DNA of 64,000 nucleotides from Kribbella italica (GCF_014205135.1 NZ_JACHMY010000001.1:124001-188000), one strand, 5' to 3'. Positions 16,104-24,978 are shown, counted from the stretch's first letter. The notes: a model not told the origin generated them from the sequence alone. Program-made: numbers and translations.

Positions 16104-16555
16104 CAGGGGTGGCTATCGCTGTTGAACAGCGGGAACGGGGCGCCGTGCTCGGTAGGGACCAGGCCCTCCCGGCGCCGAGTGCGGGTGCCCCAGGCAATGA
16201 CCGGCACCGAGAAGATCTTCGTGATGCCGGCGAGCTTGCGGAGCTGGTCGATCTCGCGGGGGATGAAGTAGGCGGAACCTGCGTCCTCGCCTCGGCCGTC
16301 CCATGCCAAAGTCTCATCACCGGCACGGGATTGGGTGTACCCGTCCGGGTTCTTCATGTGCCTGGCGGCAGCCTTCAGTACCAGCCGACTCACCTGGGGT
16401 GGGGTCGTTGCCGGGTCTGCCCATGAGGGCTTGCCGTAGTGCCGGGCGTCGTCGGAGAGATCCTCCAGCGCGCCCATCGCCTCGCGCTCCTCGTCATCAT
16501 CCATGACGAACGGGAGTCGGTTGGCCAGTTCTTCGAGGGTAGCCAAGGGCTCCAT
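16100..16555 (-). CDS. Head-to-tail adaptor protein
   Basis: 151 aa, ATG at 16,555. It starts MEPLATLEELANRLPF and has helices ending ARHMKNPDGYTQSRAGDET, the hallmark of gp15/Gp6-type connector proteins in actinophages, then SAYFIPREIDQLRKL. It binds beneath the portal and is followed by the closure protein. Confidence 0.8.
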   Translation of the reverse strand: MEPLATLEELANRLPFVMDDDEEREAMGALEDLSDDARHYGKPSWADPATTPPQVSRLVLKAAARHMKNPDGYTQSRAGDETLAWDGRGEDAGSAYFIPREIDQLRKLAGITKIFSVPVIAWGTRTRRREGLVPTEHGAPFPLFNSDSHPW

Positions 16556-16618
16556 CGCGGGCTCCTATCTGCCGGAGGTGAGCAGGGGCGAGACCCGAAG
16601 GCCCGCCCCTGCTCGTGA

Positions 16619-17806
16619 TCACTCGGTCGGGGTCGCGACCGAGGCGTCAGCCTCGTTCTTCGCCTTGCGGCCCGGCGCGGCCGGCGTCGCGGCGGAGCCG
16701 TCTGCCTTCTTCACCGTGCTGGCCTGACGGGTCTGGTTGTCGACCGTCTTCTTGGCGTTGCTCGGCAGCCACAGGCCGGTGATGTTGCCCAGCTCGGTCA
16801 TCTTCTCGTCGTCGCCGTCCGGGTCCGGCAGGATGTCGAAGCTCGCGGCCTCGGTCGCGCCGTCCGCCAGCTCCAGCTTGAACGCCCGGACGAAGTGCTC
16901 GTAGTCGGACACGAAGCCCTGGCCGTCCGCGTCACGGCCCACGAGGGTGTCCATGACCTGGCGGTAGGAGTCGTAGGTGTCGACCAGCGAGCGGTCCACC
17001 TTGTAGTCCATGTCGTAGTCGACCATCCAGCGCAGGCTCACGCCGTTGTGCGACGCGTTGGCGCCGAACGGGATCGAGTTCGGGACGGACGCGGCGCCGG
17101 TCACGAAGACGAACGCGGAGTCGATCATCACGATCGCGGTGCCCGGCGGCAGCTCCTGGGCCACGACGAAGTCGAAGCCGTAGCGCCGGCCGAGGGTGGC
17201 CTCGCGCAGCGCGGTGACAGCCTCGGCCTCACCGACGTTGGAAGCCAGGTTCAGCTTCTCGTCCTCCAGCAGGGCCGCTTCCACGTCCGTGCCGCAGAGG
17301 ATGGTCCGCGCGCCGGCCGGAACGTTCAGCCGGTTCATGACCGAGCGGGCGCGGATCAGGCCCTTGCGCAGGTTGGTCGCGTCCAGGCCGAGCTGGATCT
17401 CGTACGGCGCGTCGACCAGGAAGTCGGTCGAGTGCGCCTCCAGACCACGGCCCACGGCTTCGGTCTGCTTGGTGACGAGCTTGCTCCAACCGTCGAGGTC
17501 GAAGTCCTTCTGCTCGTCGGTCAGCCGGATGCCCGACATCGTGTCGCCACCGAAGGTGACGGCGACCGTCTTCTCCTTGTACTCGTCGAAGACGACCGGC
17601 TGCGACCGGTCGTTCCGCCAGCCGTAGCTGCGGAAGGGCAGCACGCCCTCGACCTTCACGTTGACGGTGTCGTCCTTCGCGCCCTTGAAGCGGGCGATGT
17701 CCTCGCGGAAGAAGACCTGCGGGACGATCAGCGTCTCTTCGAGCGAGACCGCGGCGGTGGCGGCGATCTGCTCGGCCTTGACAACGTCGTGCTCGGTGTA
17801 TGCCAT
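16619..17806 (-). CDS. Major capsid protein
   Basis: 395 aa, ATG at 17,806. N-terminal arm with EETLIVPQVFFREDIARFK; core with VTFGGDTMSGIRLTDEQK, HSTDFLVDAPYEIQL, LCGTDVEAALLEDEKL and a conserved end of fold SLRWMVDYDMDYKVDRS. The C-terminal ~60 residues (KKADGSAATPAAPGRK) are a flexible Ala/Lys tail, possibly exposed. It follows the scaffold gene and precedes the adaptor. HK97-fold family. Confidence 0.85.
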   Translation of the reverse strand: MAYTEHDVVKAEQIAATAAVSLEETLIVPQVFFREDIARFKGAKDDTVNVKVEGVLPFRSYGWRNDRSQPVVFDEYKEKTVAVTFGGDTMSGIRLTDEQKDFDLDGWSKLVTKQTEAVGRGLEAHSTDFLVDAPYEIQLGLDATNLRKGLIRARSVMNRLNVPAGARTILCGTDVEAALLEDEKLNLASNVGEAEAVTALREATLGRRYGFDFVVAQELPPGTAIVMIDSAFVFVTGAASVPNSIPFGANASHNGVSLRWMVDYDMDYKVDRSLVDTYDSYRQVMDTLVGRDADGQGFVSDYEHFVRAFKLELADGATEAASFDILPDPDGDDEKMTELGNITGLWLPSNAKKTVDNQTRQASTVKKADGSAATPAAPGRKAKNEADASVATPTE

Positions 17807-17835
17807 TGTGTTGCGGCCCTCCTAGGGCATGAGAA

Positions 17836-17863
17836 AGCCCCCGAGGTCAGTTCCTCGGGGGCT
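17836..17863 (-). terminator. Hairpin between scaffold and capsid genes
   Basis: Perfect 11-bp stem AGCCCCCGAGG/CCTCGGGGGCT with a 6-nt loop. Minus-strand reading gives GGGGGCTTTCTC after it. Likely an mRNA-stabilising or attenuating element just upstream of the abundant capsid message. Confidence 0.6.
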
Positions 17864-17886
17864 CGGTGGGGGATGGTCTGGAGGCG

Positions 17887-18429
17887 TTACCGGCGGCGCT
17901 TGCGGGCCGCGCGGGAGGCGGCCACGGGGTCGAACGCCCCGGTGTCGGAGGTGCCGGGCTTCAGCCCTCCGGAGAGGTTCTCCGGCTCGACCTCCTCGGC
18001 GGGGGCGAACTTCGCGAGCTTCTCGGCGTGCGCCTCCAGCTCCTCGGCCGTCTGGCCCTGGAGCACGGCGGCGAGTTCGTCAGGGAGCTTGTGCTTGGTG
18101 GCTACGGTGTTCACCAGTACCTGTCGCTCCAGATCGGCGTTCGCCGTCTTGAGCTCGTTCACCGCGGCCTCGTACTCCTCGGGAGTCTTGGCCTGACCGA
18201 GCTTGGCCTCGGCGTCGCGGAGCTTGGTCCGGTAGTTCGCGGCCTCGCCGCGGACCTTGGTCAGCTCCTTCTGCGCCCACTCGGGCAGCTCCTTCAGCGG
18301 GTCGGGCTGTTCGCCCTCCGGCGCCGCGCCTTCCGGCGGGGTCGTGCCGTCCGGCGTCTCCGGGGGAGTGGTGCCGGCGGGGACCTCAGGGGTCTCGGTG
18401 GTCTCGGTGGATACGGTGGTGTCGCTCAC
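17887..18429 (-). CDS. Scaffolding protein
   Basis: 180 aa. GTG at 18,429 has AGGAGG 7 nt upstream, better spaced than GTG at 18,435. A disordered Thr/Pro/Glu-rich N-terminus (residues 1-45) is followed by a central coiled coil (KVRGEAANYRTKLRDAEAKL) and a basic end ASRAARKRRR that could bind the capsid protein. Acidic-helical with a basic tail, located before the capsid gene, as scaffolds are. Confidence 0.85.
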   Translation of the reverse strand: MSDTTVSTETTETPEVPAGTTPPETPDGTTPPEGAAPEGEQPDPLKELPEWAQKELTKVRGEAANYRTKLRDAEAKLGQAKTPEEYEAAVNELKTANADLERQVLVNTVATKHKLPDELAAVLQGQTAEELEAHAEKLAKFAPAEEVEPENLSGGLKPGTSDTGAFDPVAASRAARKRRR

Positions 18430-18431
18430 GC

Positions 18432-19430
18432 TCACGCCTCCTGGACGTTTGTGGTGGGAGTGGCCTTCGCCGCCTGGGCTTCGGCTCGTTGTTGCTGTCG
18501 GATGTAGCGCCGCCATGCGGAGACGGCGGCCTTCCCGGAGAGTCCGCGCGTGACCTTGGGCCACTCGTCGGCGTACTGCCGATTGAGCGCGTACTTGGGG
18601 TCGCTGTCGTACTGCTCGTCGGTGAAGACCGGCAGGGCCTCGCAGTGGCAGTTGTCGTGGTACTTGTCGCCATCGGCGTACTCAGCCGTCTTGGCGGACT
18701 TGTAGACCGCGCCGCGGCTGATGAGCATCGCGCACCAACCACAAGGCGTTCCGGTGGTCGAGAAGCGGGCGTAGCCGAGGGCGCGTTCGTCGTGCTCCAT
18801 GGCCGTCCACAGCTCGGCGCGAGCTCCGTTCAGGACGAGTCGCTCGAACGCTGCACCCTGTCGGGCGCCGGCCTGGCGGTACGCCTCGGCGCGGGCGGTC
18901 TCGATGTCGTCGTACGGGAGCTTGCCGTCGAGGTCGCCGAACAGCCGGCCGAGGTTGGTCGGCCCGAGGGCGTCCAGGACGAGCTCGGCCTCGCGTTCGG
19001 CCTCACGCTCCTGGCGTTCGGCGTCGGCCGCGAGGCCAGACAGGTGCTCGACCGGGATCTCGTTGGACCCGGAGTCCGTGTCCTGACCGGCCGGCCTGGG
19101 CAGCAGCGCCTCGAACTCCTCGCGGAGCACGTCGAGGGTGATGGTGGCCGGCTCGGGCTTGTTCGGGTCGGCGATCGTCGAGCCAGTGCGGAGCGCGCGG
19201 GCCAGGCGGTAGTACGCCCGGCCGAGACTGCGCGCCTCGGAGCGTCGACCGCGCAGCGCCCTCGTGGCTCGGTTGAGCCACGTCGTACGGACGCGAGCCA
19301 TGGAGGCCGGCGGGATGCTCTGCCAGAGAGCAAGCGCCTCCTCCAGGCTCGCGAGGCCGATCTGGGAGAGTGCTACGTGGAAGACCTGGTCGACCCGCTC
19401 GGCTTCTCTCTGCCTCGCGGGGGTGGTCAC
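18432..19430 (-). CDS. MuF-like minor capsid protein
   Basis: 332 aa, GTG at 19,430 overlapping the portal stop. N-terminal helices (REAERVDQVFHVALSQ) are followed by a C-terminal domain with FSTTGTPCGWCAMLISRG and YHDNCHCEALPVF: the paired Cys and Cys-His motif common to actinophage MuF-like/'VG15' head proteins. It is probably packaged in the head or involved in portal-capsid assembly. No protease catalytic triad is obvious. Confidence 0.75.
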   Translation of the reverse strand: MTTPARQREAERVDQVFHVALSQIGLASLEEALALWQSIPPASMARVRTTWLNRATRALRGRRSEARSLGRAYYRLARALRTGSTIADPNKPEPATITLDVLREEFEALLPRPAGQDTDSGSNEIPVEHLSGLAADAERQEREAEREAELVLDALGPTNLGRLFGDLDGKLPYDDIETARAEAYRQAGARQGAAFERLVLNGARAELWTAMEHDERALGYARFSTTGTPCGWCAMLISRGAVYKSAKTAEYADGDKYHDNCHCEALPVFTDEQYDSDPKYALNRQYADEWPKVTRGLSGKAAVSAWRRYIRQQQRAEAQAAKATPTTNVQEA

Positions 19431-20932
19431 TCAATCGCCCCCACGATGGGGGCCGGCGCGGAGCTGCGGAAGCTCGTGCTGTCGTTGGTCGTCGCCGAGC
19501 CCGTCGAGCGGGTGACGGCCTGGGAGAGCGCCAGGGCGGCGTCCTCGTCCTCGGCCATGTCTTCCCACTGATCAAGCTCGGTGCGGGTCACGCCGGGGAT
19601 GCGAGCCCACAGGCCACGCTTCGGCACCTGGAGCTGCTCGCGGATCTTGCCGAGGGCATCGGCAGCCTGAGCGAGCGAACGCTGCTCCATGTCCCGCCAG
19701 AGCGTCTCGCCCTGGTAGTCCTCGGCAGCCGCGGCCTCACCGTCGATCTCCGCGGCCAGGCGGAAGACCCGCTCCCACGCCTCGCCGAAGCCCTTGCGGA
19801 ACTCTTCGACCATGCGGGAGAAGGCGGTCTCGGCGGCGAGCAGAGCCTCGGCGGACAGGTTTGCGATCTGCCCGAGCAGGTGGTGCGGGGGTGTCTGCGA
19901 CAGCGCGGCCATGTGGCGGAAGCTCATGTCGATCGATTCGATGAACCCGCCGAGCGGGGTCTCGTCGAGCGAGCCGAACTTCACATTGTCGTCCTCGGCG
20001 AAGAGGAAGCGTCGCGCGTTGTGGTCCATTGGGGCTGGCTTGGCGTTGCCGGCGTCGTCCCGCACGGGGACGTAGTCGACGATGTCGGCCTCGACTTTGG
20101 TGTAGTTGCCCTCAGCATCGACGCCCTGCATGAGCAGCGGGGGCGCCATGCCGGTGACCCAGCGGACCTTGAAGCTCGCGTAGGTCTGGGCGACCAGGAG
20201 GTCGAACACCGTCTGGTTGATCCGGTTCTGGATCGCGATCATCGGCTCGACCAGGCCGGTCGTCCGGCCCTCGGTGTCCAGGTGGCAGACGAAGCGGGTG
20301 ACCGGGCACTCGGAGGCGCCGTGGATCTTGCCCTTGCCGACCTGGACCGAGTCGGCGTCCGTCAGGGACTTGAAGGTCACCTCGTACTCGTGCTTGCCGT
20401 CGAAGAGGCGAGCCTTGCCGGGGATGCGTTCGTCCTGTGAGCCGGTCGATTCTTTGGTGATGGTCAGCGCGTAGAGCGGGGTCTCGTCGTTGGCCGGATC
20501 CTCGTACAGCGCCGCGGTCTTCAGGGCCGACAGGCTCTTGGTGCGAGCGCGGCCCTTGACCTTCTCGGTGAGGGTGAAGCTGTGGCCGAACTTGAACGAG
20601 GCGCGGTAGATCGCGGACTGGCGGGCGTCCAGGCGGGACCACTGCCAGTGCTCCATCTCGTACGAGGAGGTCGCTCCGGTGACCGAGCGGTTGCCCGGCC
20701 GGAAGTCGTCCACGTACATCGCCTGCGCCGGCGCCCCAGTGAGGAGCGGCATGACGTTGGTCTTGGCTCGCTCGGCGAGCAGCTTGTACTCCGCGTCGGC
20801 GTTGTTCGGCATGTAGGGGTCGTCCTGCTCGCCCTCGACGTACCGATCGAATCGCTCCAGCAGGGGGCGGTCGTTCGCCAGGATGGCGAGCAGCTCGACC
20901 GCTCTGGCCGTCAGGTCAGCCACGTGCGTCAC
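19427..20932 (-). CDS. Portal protein
   Basis: 501 aa. GTG at 20,932, 6 nt after the terminase stop with TAAGGA upstream. Portal landmarks: RFDRYVEGEQDDPYM near the N-terminus, NVMPLLTGAPAQAMYVDDF, then EPMIAIQNRINQTVF (clip/stem region) and SQTPPHHLLGQIANLSAEAL, the conserved crown motif of SPP1-type portals. Forms the dodecameric DNA gate at the capsid vertex. Confidence 0.9.
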   Translation of the reverse strand: MTHVADLTARAVELLAILANDRPLLERFDRYVEGEQDDPYMPNNADAEYKLLAERAKTNVMPLLTGAPAQAMYVDDFRPGNRSVTGATSSYEMEHWQWSRLDARQSAIYRASFKFGHSFTLTEKVKGRARTKSLSALKTAALYEDPANDETPLYALTITKESTGSQDERIPGKARLFDGKHEYEVTFKSLTDADSVQVGKGKIHGASECPVTRFVCHLDTEGRTTGLVEPMIAIQNRINQTVFDLLVAQTYASFKVRWVTGMAPPLLMQGVDAEGNYTKVEADIVDYVPVRDDAGNAKPAPMDHNARRFLFAEDDNVKFGSLDETPLGGFIESIDMSFRHMAALSQTPPHHLLGQIANLSAEALLAAETAFSRMVEEFRKGFGEAWERVFRLAAEIDGEAAAAEDYQGETLWRDMEQRSLAQAADALGKIREQLQVPKRGLWARIPGVTRTELDQWEDMAEDEDAALALSQAVTRSTGSATTNDSTSFRSSAPAPIVGAIE

Positions 20933-20937
20933 CGTCC

Positions 20938-22599
20938 TTACATGAAGTAGCCCTTGCCCGTGCGCTTCTTTTCCTTCTTCGCGCGGGTGCGCAGGTCGTA
21001 GAACGCCTCGTGTGCCAGCAGGAGTGCGGCGTAGAGGTCGACCTTGCGGGGGGACTCGCGGCTTTCCTTGCCGAAGCTGAGTCCGTGGTTGTTGGTGCGG
21101 CGACGCGCGTTGAGCATGTGCCGCTTGATGGCGAGATCGCCGTCGTACTTGAGCTTTGCGTCGAAGACGCTGCGCATCAGGCGCTCGTGCGCCAGGGTGA
21201 CGAGCTTGAGGGACGACCGCATGTCCCAGGCGATGGCGTTGTGCCCGCCGGACTTGACGGTCAGACCCTCGCTGTAGTCCTCGGCCCAATCGCCGATGTA
21301 GGACTCCCAGAGGGCCACGTCAGCGTAGAAACCCTTGACCTCGTACAACCGGAACATCTCGCGCACCTGGCTATCGACCTGTTCACGGTTGACCTCCCAG
21401 CGGGGAGCGTCGGGGTCTTCGTTGCTGTTGGCACCGTCTGGCTTGAACCAGTGGCCGAGCTTGAAGATGGCCTGATCACTGATGCGAATCGCCACCAGGG
21501 CGGTGTCGTCATCGGTCTTGCCGCCGTCGAAGCCGGCCACGATCTCGTCGCCAGGGTGGAGCTCAAGGTCGGGGTCCTCCATCGCGGAGAGCTGGTCCGG
21601 CCCGTAGAGAGCGTCCTCCTCGGCGACGATCTGGTTGAGCCACATCCGGCGCGATCGCGAGGCGGACATGGAGCCCGTCTGGATCGACTGGATGATGGTC
21701 TCGACGCGCAGCCACACGGCGTCGCCCCGGATCTTGGGGATGACGATGTGCAGCGCCTCGATCGTCAGCGGAGTGCGCGGATGCGCCTCGACGCTGTCGT
21801 ACATCATTCCGATGTCGACGGTGCGGCCTTCGAGGATCTTCTCGTGGACCTCGCGCATGATCTCCGCGACGCTGTCTTCACCTGGAAGATAGGCGTTGGT
21901 GATCGCGAGGTAGCGAGCGTCCTTCTTGGTCGCGTTGCCGTCGATCGTCTCGTACATCTTGATGCCCTTGTTGGACGCGACCCAGTGATGGGTCTCGTTC
22001 AGCAGGGTGAATGTGGTTCGCTTGCCTTCGATCGCGCGGTACGACGAGGTGACGGCTTCGAGCCGGCACTTGCCACCCATCGCGCGGATCAGCTCCGCGC
22101 CTTCCTTGACGCGGTACTTGGCCTTGAAGCGATCGCTCATCAGGCCAGGGATGAGTTCCATCGTGTTCGTGGTCTGCGACTGGTTGACCGCGGTCACCTG
22201 GACCCAGGTCTTGCGCAGCGCAGCACCCACCGGGTTGCCATCGGCGTCCCAATGGGAGAAGCGGCTCGGGCCGACGAGCTCGACCAGGCACATCACCGCG
22301 AGCACGGGGTCCTTGCCCCAGCCCTTCATGCGCTGGAGGACCCCGGTGCGGTAGATGAAGCGGCCGTTCTCGTCGACCGCGTACCACCAGAGGATGAAGC
22401 GGAGCTGCTCCATCGTGAACTTCCACGGCTTGCCGTCTTCGCCGAGCAGCCATTCGCTGCACCAGCCGGCGATCTGCCAGCCCAGCGTGCGCTGCGGGAG
22501 GAACCAGGAGCCGTCCTCGTTCTTCGCCCAGGTGGGGCCGAGGTAGGTCGGCTCCAGGGCGTCGATCTCTTCGGTGGAGAGGGGGTTCATCGCAGCCAT
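20938..22599 (-). CDS. terL: Large terminase subunit
   Basis: 553 aa. ATPase part: a variant Walker A, RMKGWGKDP (about residue 92), and a Walker-B-like strand ending FTLLNETHHW (about residue 200). The C-terminal RNase H-like nuclease starts at GFDGGKTDDDTAL (about residue 355) with later acidic residues YADVALWE and RKVDLYAALLLA. The WG-K Walker A variant and NET in place of DE are also seen in other actinophage terminases. Start at 22,599 or the ATG at 22,590. Confidence 0.9.
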   Translation of the reverse strand: MAAMNPLSTEEIDALEPTYLGPTWAKNEDGSWFLPQRTLGWQIAGWCSEWLLGEDGKPWKFTMEQLRFILWWYAVDENGRFIYRTGVLQRMKGWGKDPVLAVMCLVELVGPSRFSHWDADGNPVGAALRKTWVQVTAVNQSQTTNTMELIPGLMSDRFKAKYRVKEGAELIRAMGGKCRLEAVTSSYRAIEGKRTTFTLLNETHHWVASNKGIKMYETIDGNATKKDARYLAITNAYLPGEDSVAEIMREVHEKILEGRTVDIGMMYDSVEAHPRTPLTIEALHIVIPKIRGDAVWLRVETIIQSIQTGSMSASRSRRMWLNQIVAEEDALYGPDQLSAMEDPDLELHPGDEIVAGFDGGKTDDDTALVAIRISDQAIFKLGHWFKPDGANSNEDPDAPRWEVNREQVDSQVREMFRLYEVKGFYADVALWESYIGDWAEDYSEGLTVKSGGHNAIAWDMRSSLKLVTLAHERLMRSVFDAKLKYDGDLAIKRHMLNARRRTNNHGLSFGKESRESPRKVDLYAALLLAHEAFYDLRTRAKKEKKRTGKGYFM

Positions 22600-22625
22600 C
22601 GCGACTCACCCCCTCTCGTGACCGC

Positions 22626-24062
22626 CTAGCCGAAGAGGGAGGCGCGAGCGGTCGTGCTCGTCTGGTAGGTGGTGGGGCCGAAGTAGACGTGGTCGGCGTA
22701 GAAGGTGCCGGCCGCCTCCTGGACGTAGAGGGCGACCTGGACGAGGCGGGTGTCGGGGTGGAGGACGCCGACGTAGCTCGCGCCGGCCGTGGACTCGCCG
22801 GGCCAGGCGGTGCTCTGCGCCCACGCGCTGGTGGATGCGGTCCCGCGGACGGAGCGGCCGGGGATGCTCGTGCCGTTCTCGTCGAACTCGTTGATGCGGA
22901 CGGAGAACTTGCCGGTCCCGGTGGGGGTGCCTTCGTGGCGGATCTGGGCGGACAGCGCGAAGGACCGGCCACCCTGGACCGCGACGGTCTGGGAGACGGT
23001 GACACTGTCCGAGCTCGTGGTCGTGTTCGGGGACACGATCCGGAGCGACTTGGATCCGTTGAGGCCGGTGGCCGGCGCGTCGTCGACCACGCTCACCGTG
23101 GTGCCCGTGGCGGCGGCGCCGGCAGTGATGACGGTCCATCCGACCAGGTCGTTCTCGAAACCGCCGTTCACGACCTTCGGGCCGGGCAGCGCCTCGGCCG
23201 TGGTGAGGCAGGGGATGCCGTTGGCCTCGCAGAAGTCGAGGGCTTCGAGCACCTGCTCCTCGGTCGGGGTGTCGGGGTTGCCGATCTGGTGGGCGTACGT
23301 CGTCAGGGTGACGGCGTTGGCCATCACCTGGTCCCGCAGGATCGCCATCAGCTGAGAGTGCGTCTGCTGGTTCCAGGGGAACCGGCCGTGCTTGAAGCCC
23401 TCGTAGTCCGGGCGAAGCAGCCAGTTGCCGGCCTTGGTCGACGAGCCGATGAAGCCCTGCGCCAGGCCGGTGAGGGCCACCCGGTCGTAACGGAGGTAAG
23501 CCTCACGGTCGGTCACGTCGGAGTGATCGCCCAGCGGGTAGGCGTAGCTGCGCACCTGACCACTCAGACCGATCAACCCGTCCAGCGTGGCGACCGAGTT
23601 GTCCCACTCGGGCTGGCGCTGGGCGGCGGTGAGGCCGGTCATCGACACGTGGTTGACGCTGTGCGAGCCGATCTCGTGGCCCAGCGCGAAGATGTCCGCG
23701 ACGGCGGAGGCCGGCATGTGCTGCGCCCCGCCAAGCAGGCCCGTCGTGAGGTAGAAGGTCGCCTTCTGGCCGCGGTCCGCGTGCCACTGGGCGACCTGCG
23801 GGTGGGTGTCCCATCCGTCGTCCCAGGTGAAGACGACGGCGCCGCGAGCTCGCAGAGCGGGGACCGGGCGGTGGACCAGGCGGTCGACCTCGGTCTCCAC
23901 GACCTGCACCCGCGTGGTCAGCTCGGTGATGTCGCCGGTGCCGGCCTCTTCGAGGCTCGTCACCCGCTGGTCGAGCCCGTCGTACGTGGCCTCTTCATCG
24001 CTGCGCCAGTCGATGTCGCTGGGCTCGCGGAAGATCGCCAGGGGGTCGTTGTTGTTGCTCAA
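22626..24062 (-). CDS. Polysaccharide deacetylase (NodB domain) with carbohydrate-binding-like C-terminus
   Basis: 478 aa. TTG at 24,062 is chosen because AGGAGGAATCTC lies directly before it; frames starting earlier run into the small terminase. Residues ~10-65 form a coiled coil (LDQRVTSLEEAGTGDIT). The NodB domain has VFTWDDGW (paired Asp) and HEIGSHSVNHVS (zinc His pair). After ~310, NGGFENDLVGWTV starts a beta-sandwich like CBM4/9 modules. Such enzymes deacetylate cell-wall or capsular sugars. Placement between small and large terminase is odd for a virion enzyme. The coiled coil suggests oligomerisation on the particle. Confidence 0.8.
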   Translation of the reverse strand: MSNNNDPLAIFREPSDIDWRSDEEATYDGLDQRVTSLEEAGTGDITELTTRVQVVETEVDRLVHRPVPALRARGAVVFTWDDGWDTHPQVAQWHADRGQKATFYLTTGLLGGAQHMPASAVADIFALGHEIGSHSVNHVSMTGLTAAQRQPEWDNSVATLDGLIGLSGQVRSYAYPLGDHSDVTDREAYLRYDRVALTGLAQGFIGSSTKAGNWLLRPDYEGFKHGRFPWNQQTHSQLMAILRDQVMANAVTLTTYAHQIGNPDTPTEEQVLEALDFCEANGIPCLTTAEALPGPKVVNGGFENDLVGWTVITAGAAATGTTVSVVDDAPATGLNGSKSLRIVSPNTTTSSDSVTVSQTVAVQGGRSFALSAQIRHEGTPTGTGKFSVRINEFDENGTSIPGRSVRGTASTSAWAQSTAWPGESTAGASYVGVLHPDTRLVQVALYVQEAAGTFYADHVYFGPTTYQTSTTARASLFG

Positions 24063-24072
24063 GAGATTCCTC

Positions 24073-24513
24073 CTACGGCGCGACCCCGAGCTCGCGCCTG
24101 TACTCGGTGATGGCGTGGACGCTGGCCGGCTCGGTCTCGGGCTCGGGTTCGGCAAGCTCGATGCGGGCGCGGCGGCGATCGCCCTCGGTGAGGAGGAGTC
24201 GCTCCATCGCGGTCATGATGGCCTTGAGCATTTCGGGCGAGCGGCGCTCAGCCTTCTTGTAGTACGTGAGGTCGTCACAGAGGGAGTAGGCGTAGGCCCA
24301 GTCGGTCTGCTGGTAGTAGTCCTCCTGGCCGGACACCTTCATGGCTTCCCAGATGCGCTTCGCGATCGGGTGCCAATCCTTGTCGGCGCGGGGGATCGAG
24401 ACCTTGCGGCGCTCGCCCGAGGAGATCGGGCGGCCGGCGTCGCCACCCTTGCGGGATCGCTCGCGGGCTAGGTCGTCACTGTGGTTCGGCGTCGGTCCCG
24501 GCAACGGGCTCAC
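24073..24513 (-). CDS. Small terminase subunit
   Basis: 146 aa, GTG at 24,513 inside the end of the previous gene. The core DWHPIAKRIWEAMKVSGQ and YYQQTDWAYAYSLCDDL is a pattern widespread in actinophage small terminases; PEMLKAIMTAMERLLLTEGDRRRARIE follows. The C-terminus repeats EPE. Recognises the packaging site for TerL. A later start is possible since the first 25 residues are low complexity. Confidence 0.8.
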   Translation of the reverse strand: MSPLPGPTPNHSDDLARERSRKGGDAGRPISSGERRKVSIPRADKDWHPIAKRIWEAMKVSGQEDYYQQTDWAYAYSLCDDLTYYKKAERRSPEMLKAIMTAMERLLLTEGDRRRARIELAEPEPETEPASVHAITEYRRELGVAP

Positions 24514-24649
24514 CTCCTCGGGGCAGTTGGAATCCGAGCGGGGCGGCCGGCACCTCCTCCAGCTCGACCTCGTGGTCTCGGTGGAACAGGGTCAGGGCGA
24601 CCCGCAGGTCAATCAGGACGAACTCGCCGAAGGCGATGTGGATGTGCAC
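24476..24649 (-). CDS. Hypothetical small phage protein (57 aa)
   Basis: GTG at 24,649 with CCAGGAGG six bases upstream. The N-terminal strand is HIHIAFGEFVLIDLRVAL, followed by a charged middle HRDHEVELEEVPA. The end overlaps the small terminase start by 38 nt. The upstream extension of this frame crosses the tRNA-like gene and is not credible as coding. No family recognised. Confidence 0.6.
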   Translation of the reverse strand: MHIHIAFGEFVLIDLRVALTLFHRDHEVELEEVPAAPLGFQLPRGGEPVAGTDAEPQ

Positions 24650-24673
24650 GATCGCCTCCTGGCGTAGTAGTTG

Positions 24674-24743
24674 CGGGCCGCCGAGGAATCGAACCTCGAA
24701 CGGTCGGGGTTGGAATCCGACCTGCGCACACAGAGCGCGACCC
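24674..24743 (-). tRNA. tRNA-Trp(CCA)-like gene, short D arm
   Basis: 70 nt on the minus strand: 7-bp acceptor GGGTCGC/GCGGCCC (one G-T pair), a small irregular D region, and an anticodon arm with loop TTCCAAC giving anticodon CCA with T33 and A37. The T arm CGAGG-TTCGATT-CCTCG is perfect. No encoded CCA tail (GCAA follows). D arm is weak, with only CTG/CAG pairing, and the anticodon stem has an A-C mismatch, so it may be a degenerate or specialised tRNA. It lies 25 nt upstream of the gene that starts at 24,649. Confidence 0.45.
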
Positions 24744-24747
24744 ATGA

Positions 24748-24785
24748 CTGCACCGCCCCCGGCGTGGTGACCGAGGGCGGTGCAG
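24748..24785. terminator. Perfect 11-bp hairpin next to tRNA-like gene
   Basis: CTGCACCGCCC/GGGCGGTGCAG with a 16-nt loop, 4 nt beyond the 5' end of the tRNA-like gene. TTTT follows on the plus strand only. It may stop antisense transcription or serve as a processing boundary for the tRNA 5' end. Confidence 0.45.
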
Positions 24786-24877
24786 GTTTTGCCGATGGGG
24801 GAGCGACCCCCTTTGTTCACCGTCGACTCGGCGCTCCCTCGCCGCTGCGTACTTTGCGGGTCCGTAGGGACTACGAA

Positions 24878-24930
24878 AGCCCCCGGATCAGCGAGCGGGA
24901 GAGGGGCGCTCAGAGCTGATCACGGGGGCT
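24878..24930 (-). terminator. Terminator after the HNH gene
   Basis: Long stem AGCCCCCG-GATCAGC / GCTGATC-A-CGGGGGCT (15 bp with one bulge) and a 22-nt loop. Minus-strand reading ends GGGGGCTTTCG. It lies about 50 nt after the HNH stop codon, so part of the late transcription may stop before the terminase genes. Confidence 0.6.
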
Positions 24931-24978
24931 CAGGAAGGGGCACATGTAGCGAGGCACGCGCCGCACCTTCCCGGTCAT

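Noticed and set aside
24476-24820. Longer 114-codon version of the gene ending at 24,476
   Set aside because: The N-terminal extension passes through the tRNA-like gene and hairpin; GTG at 24,649 has a strong ribosome site.
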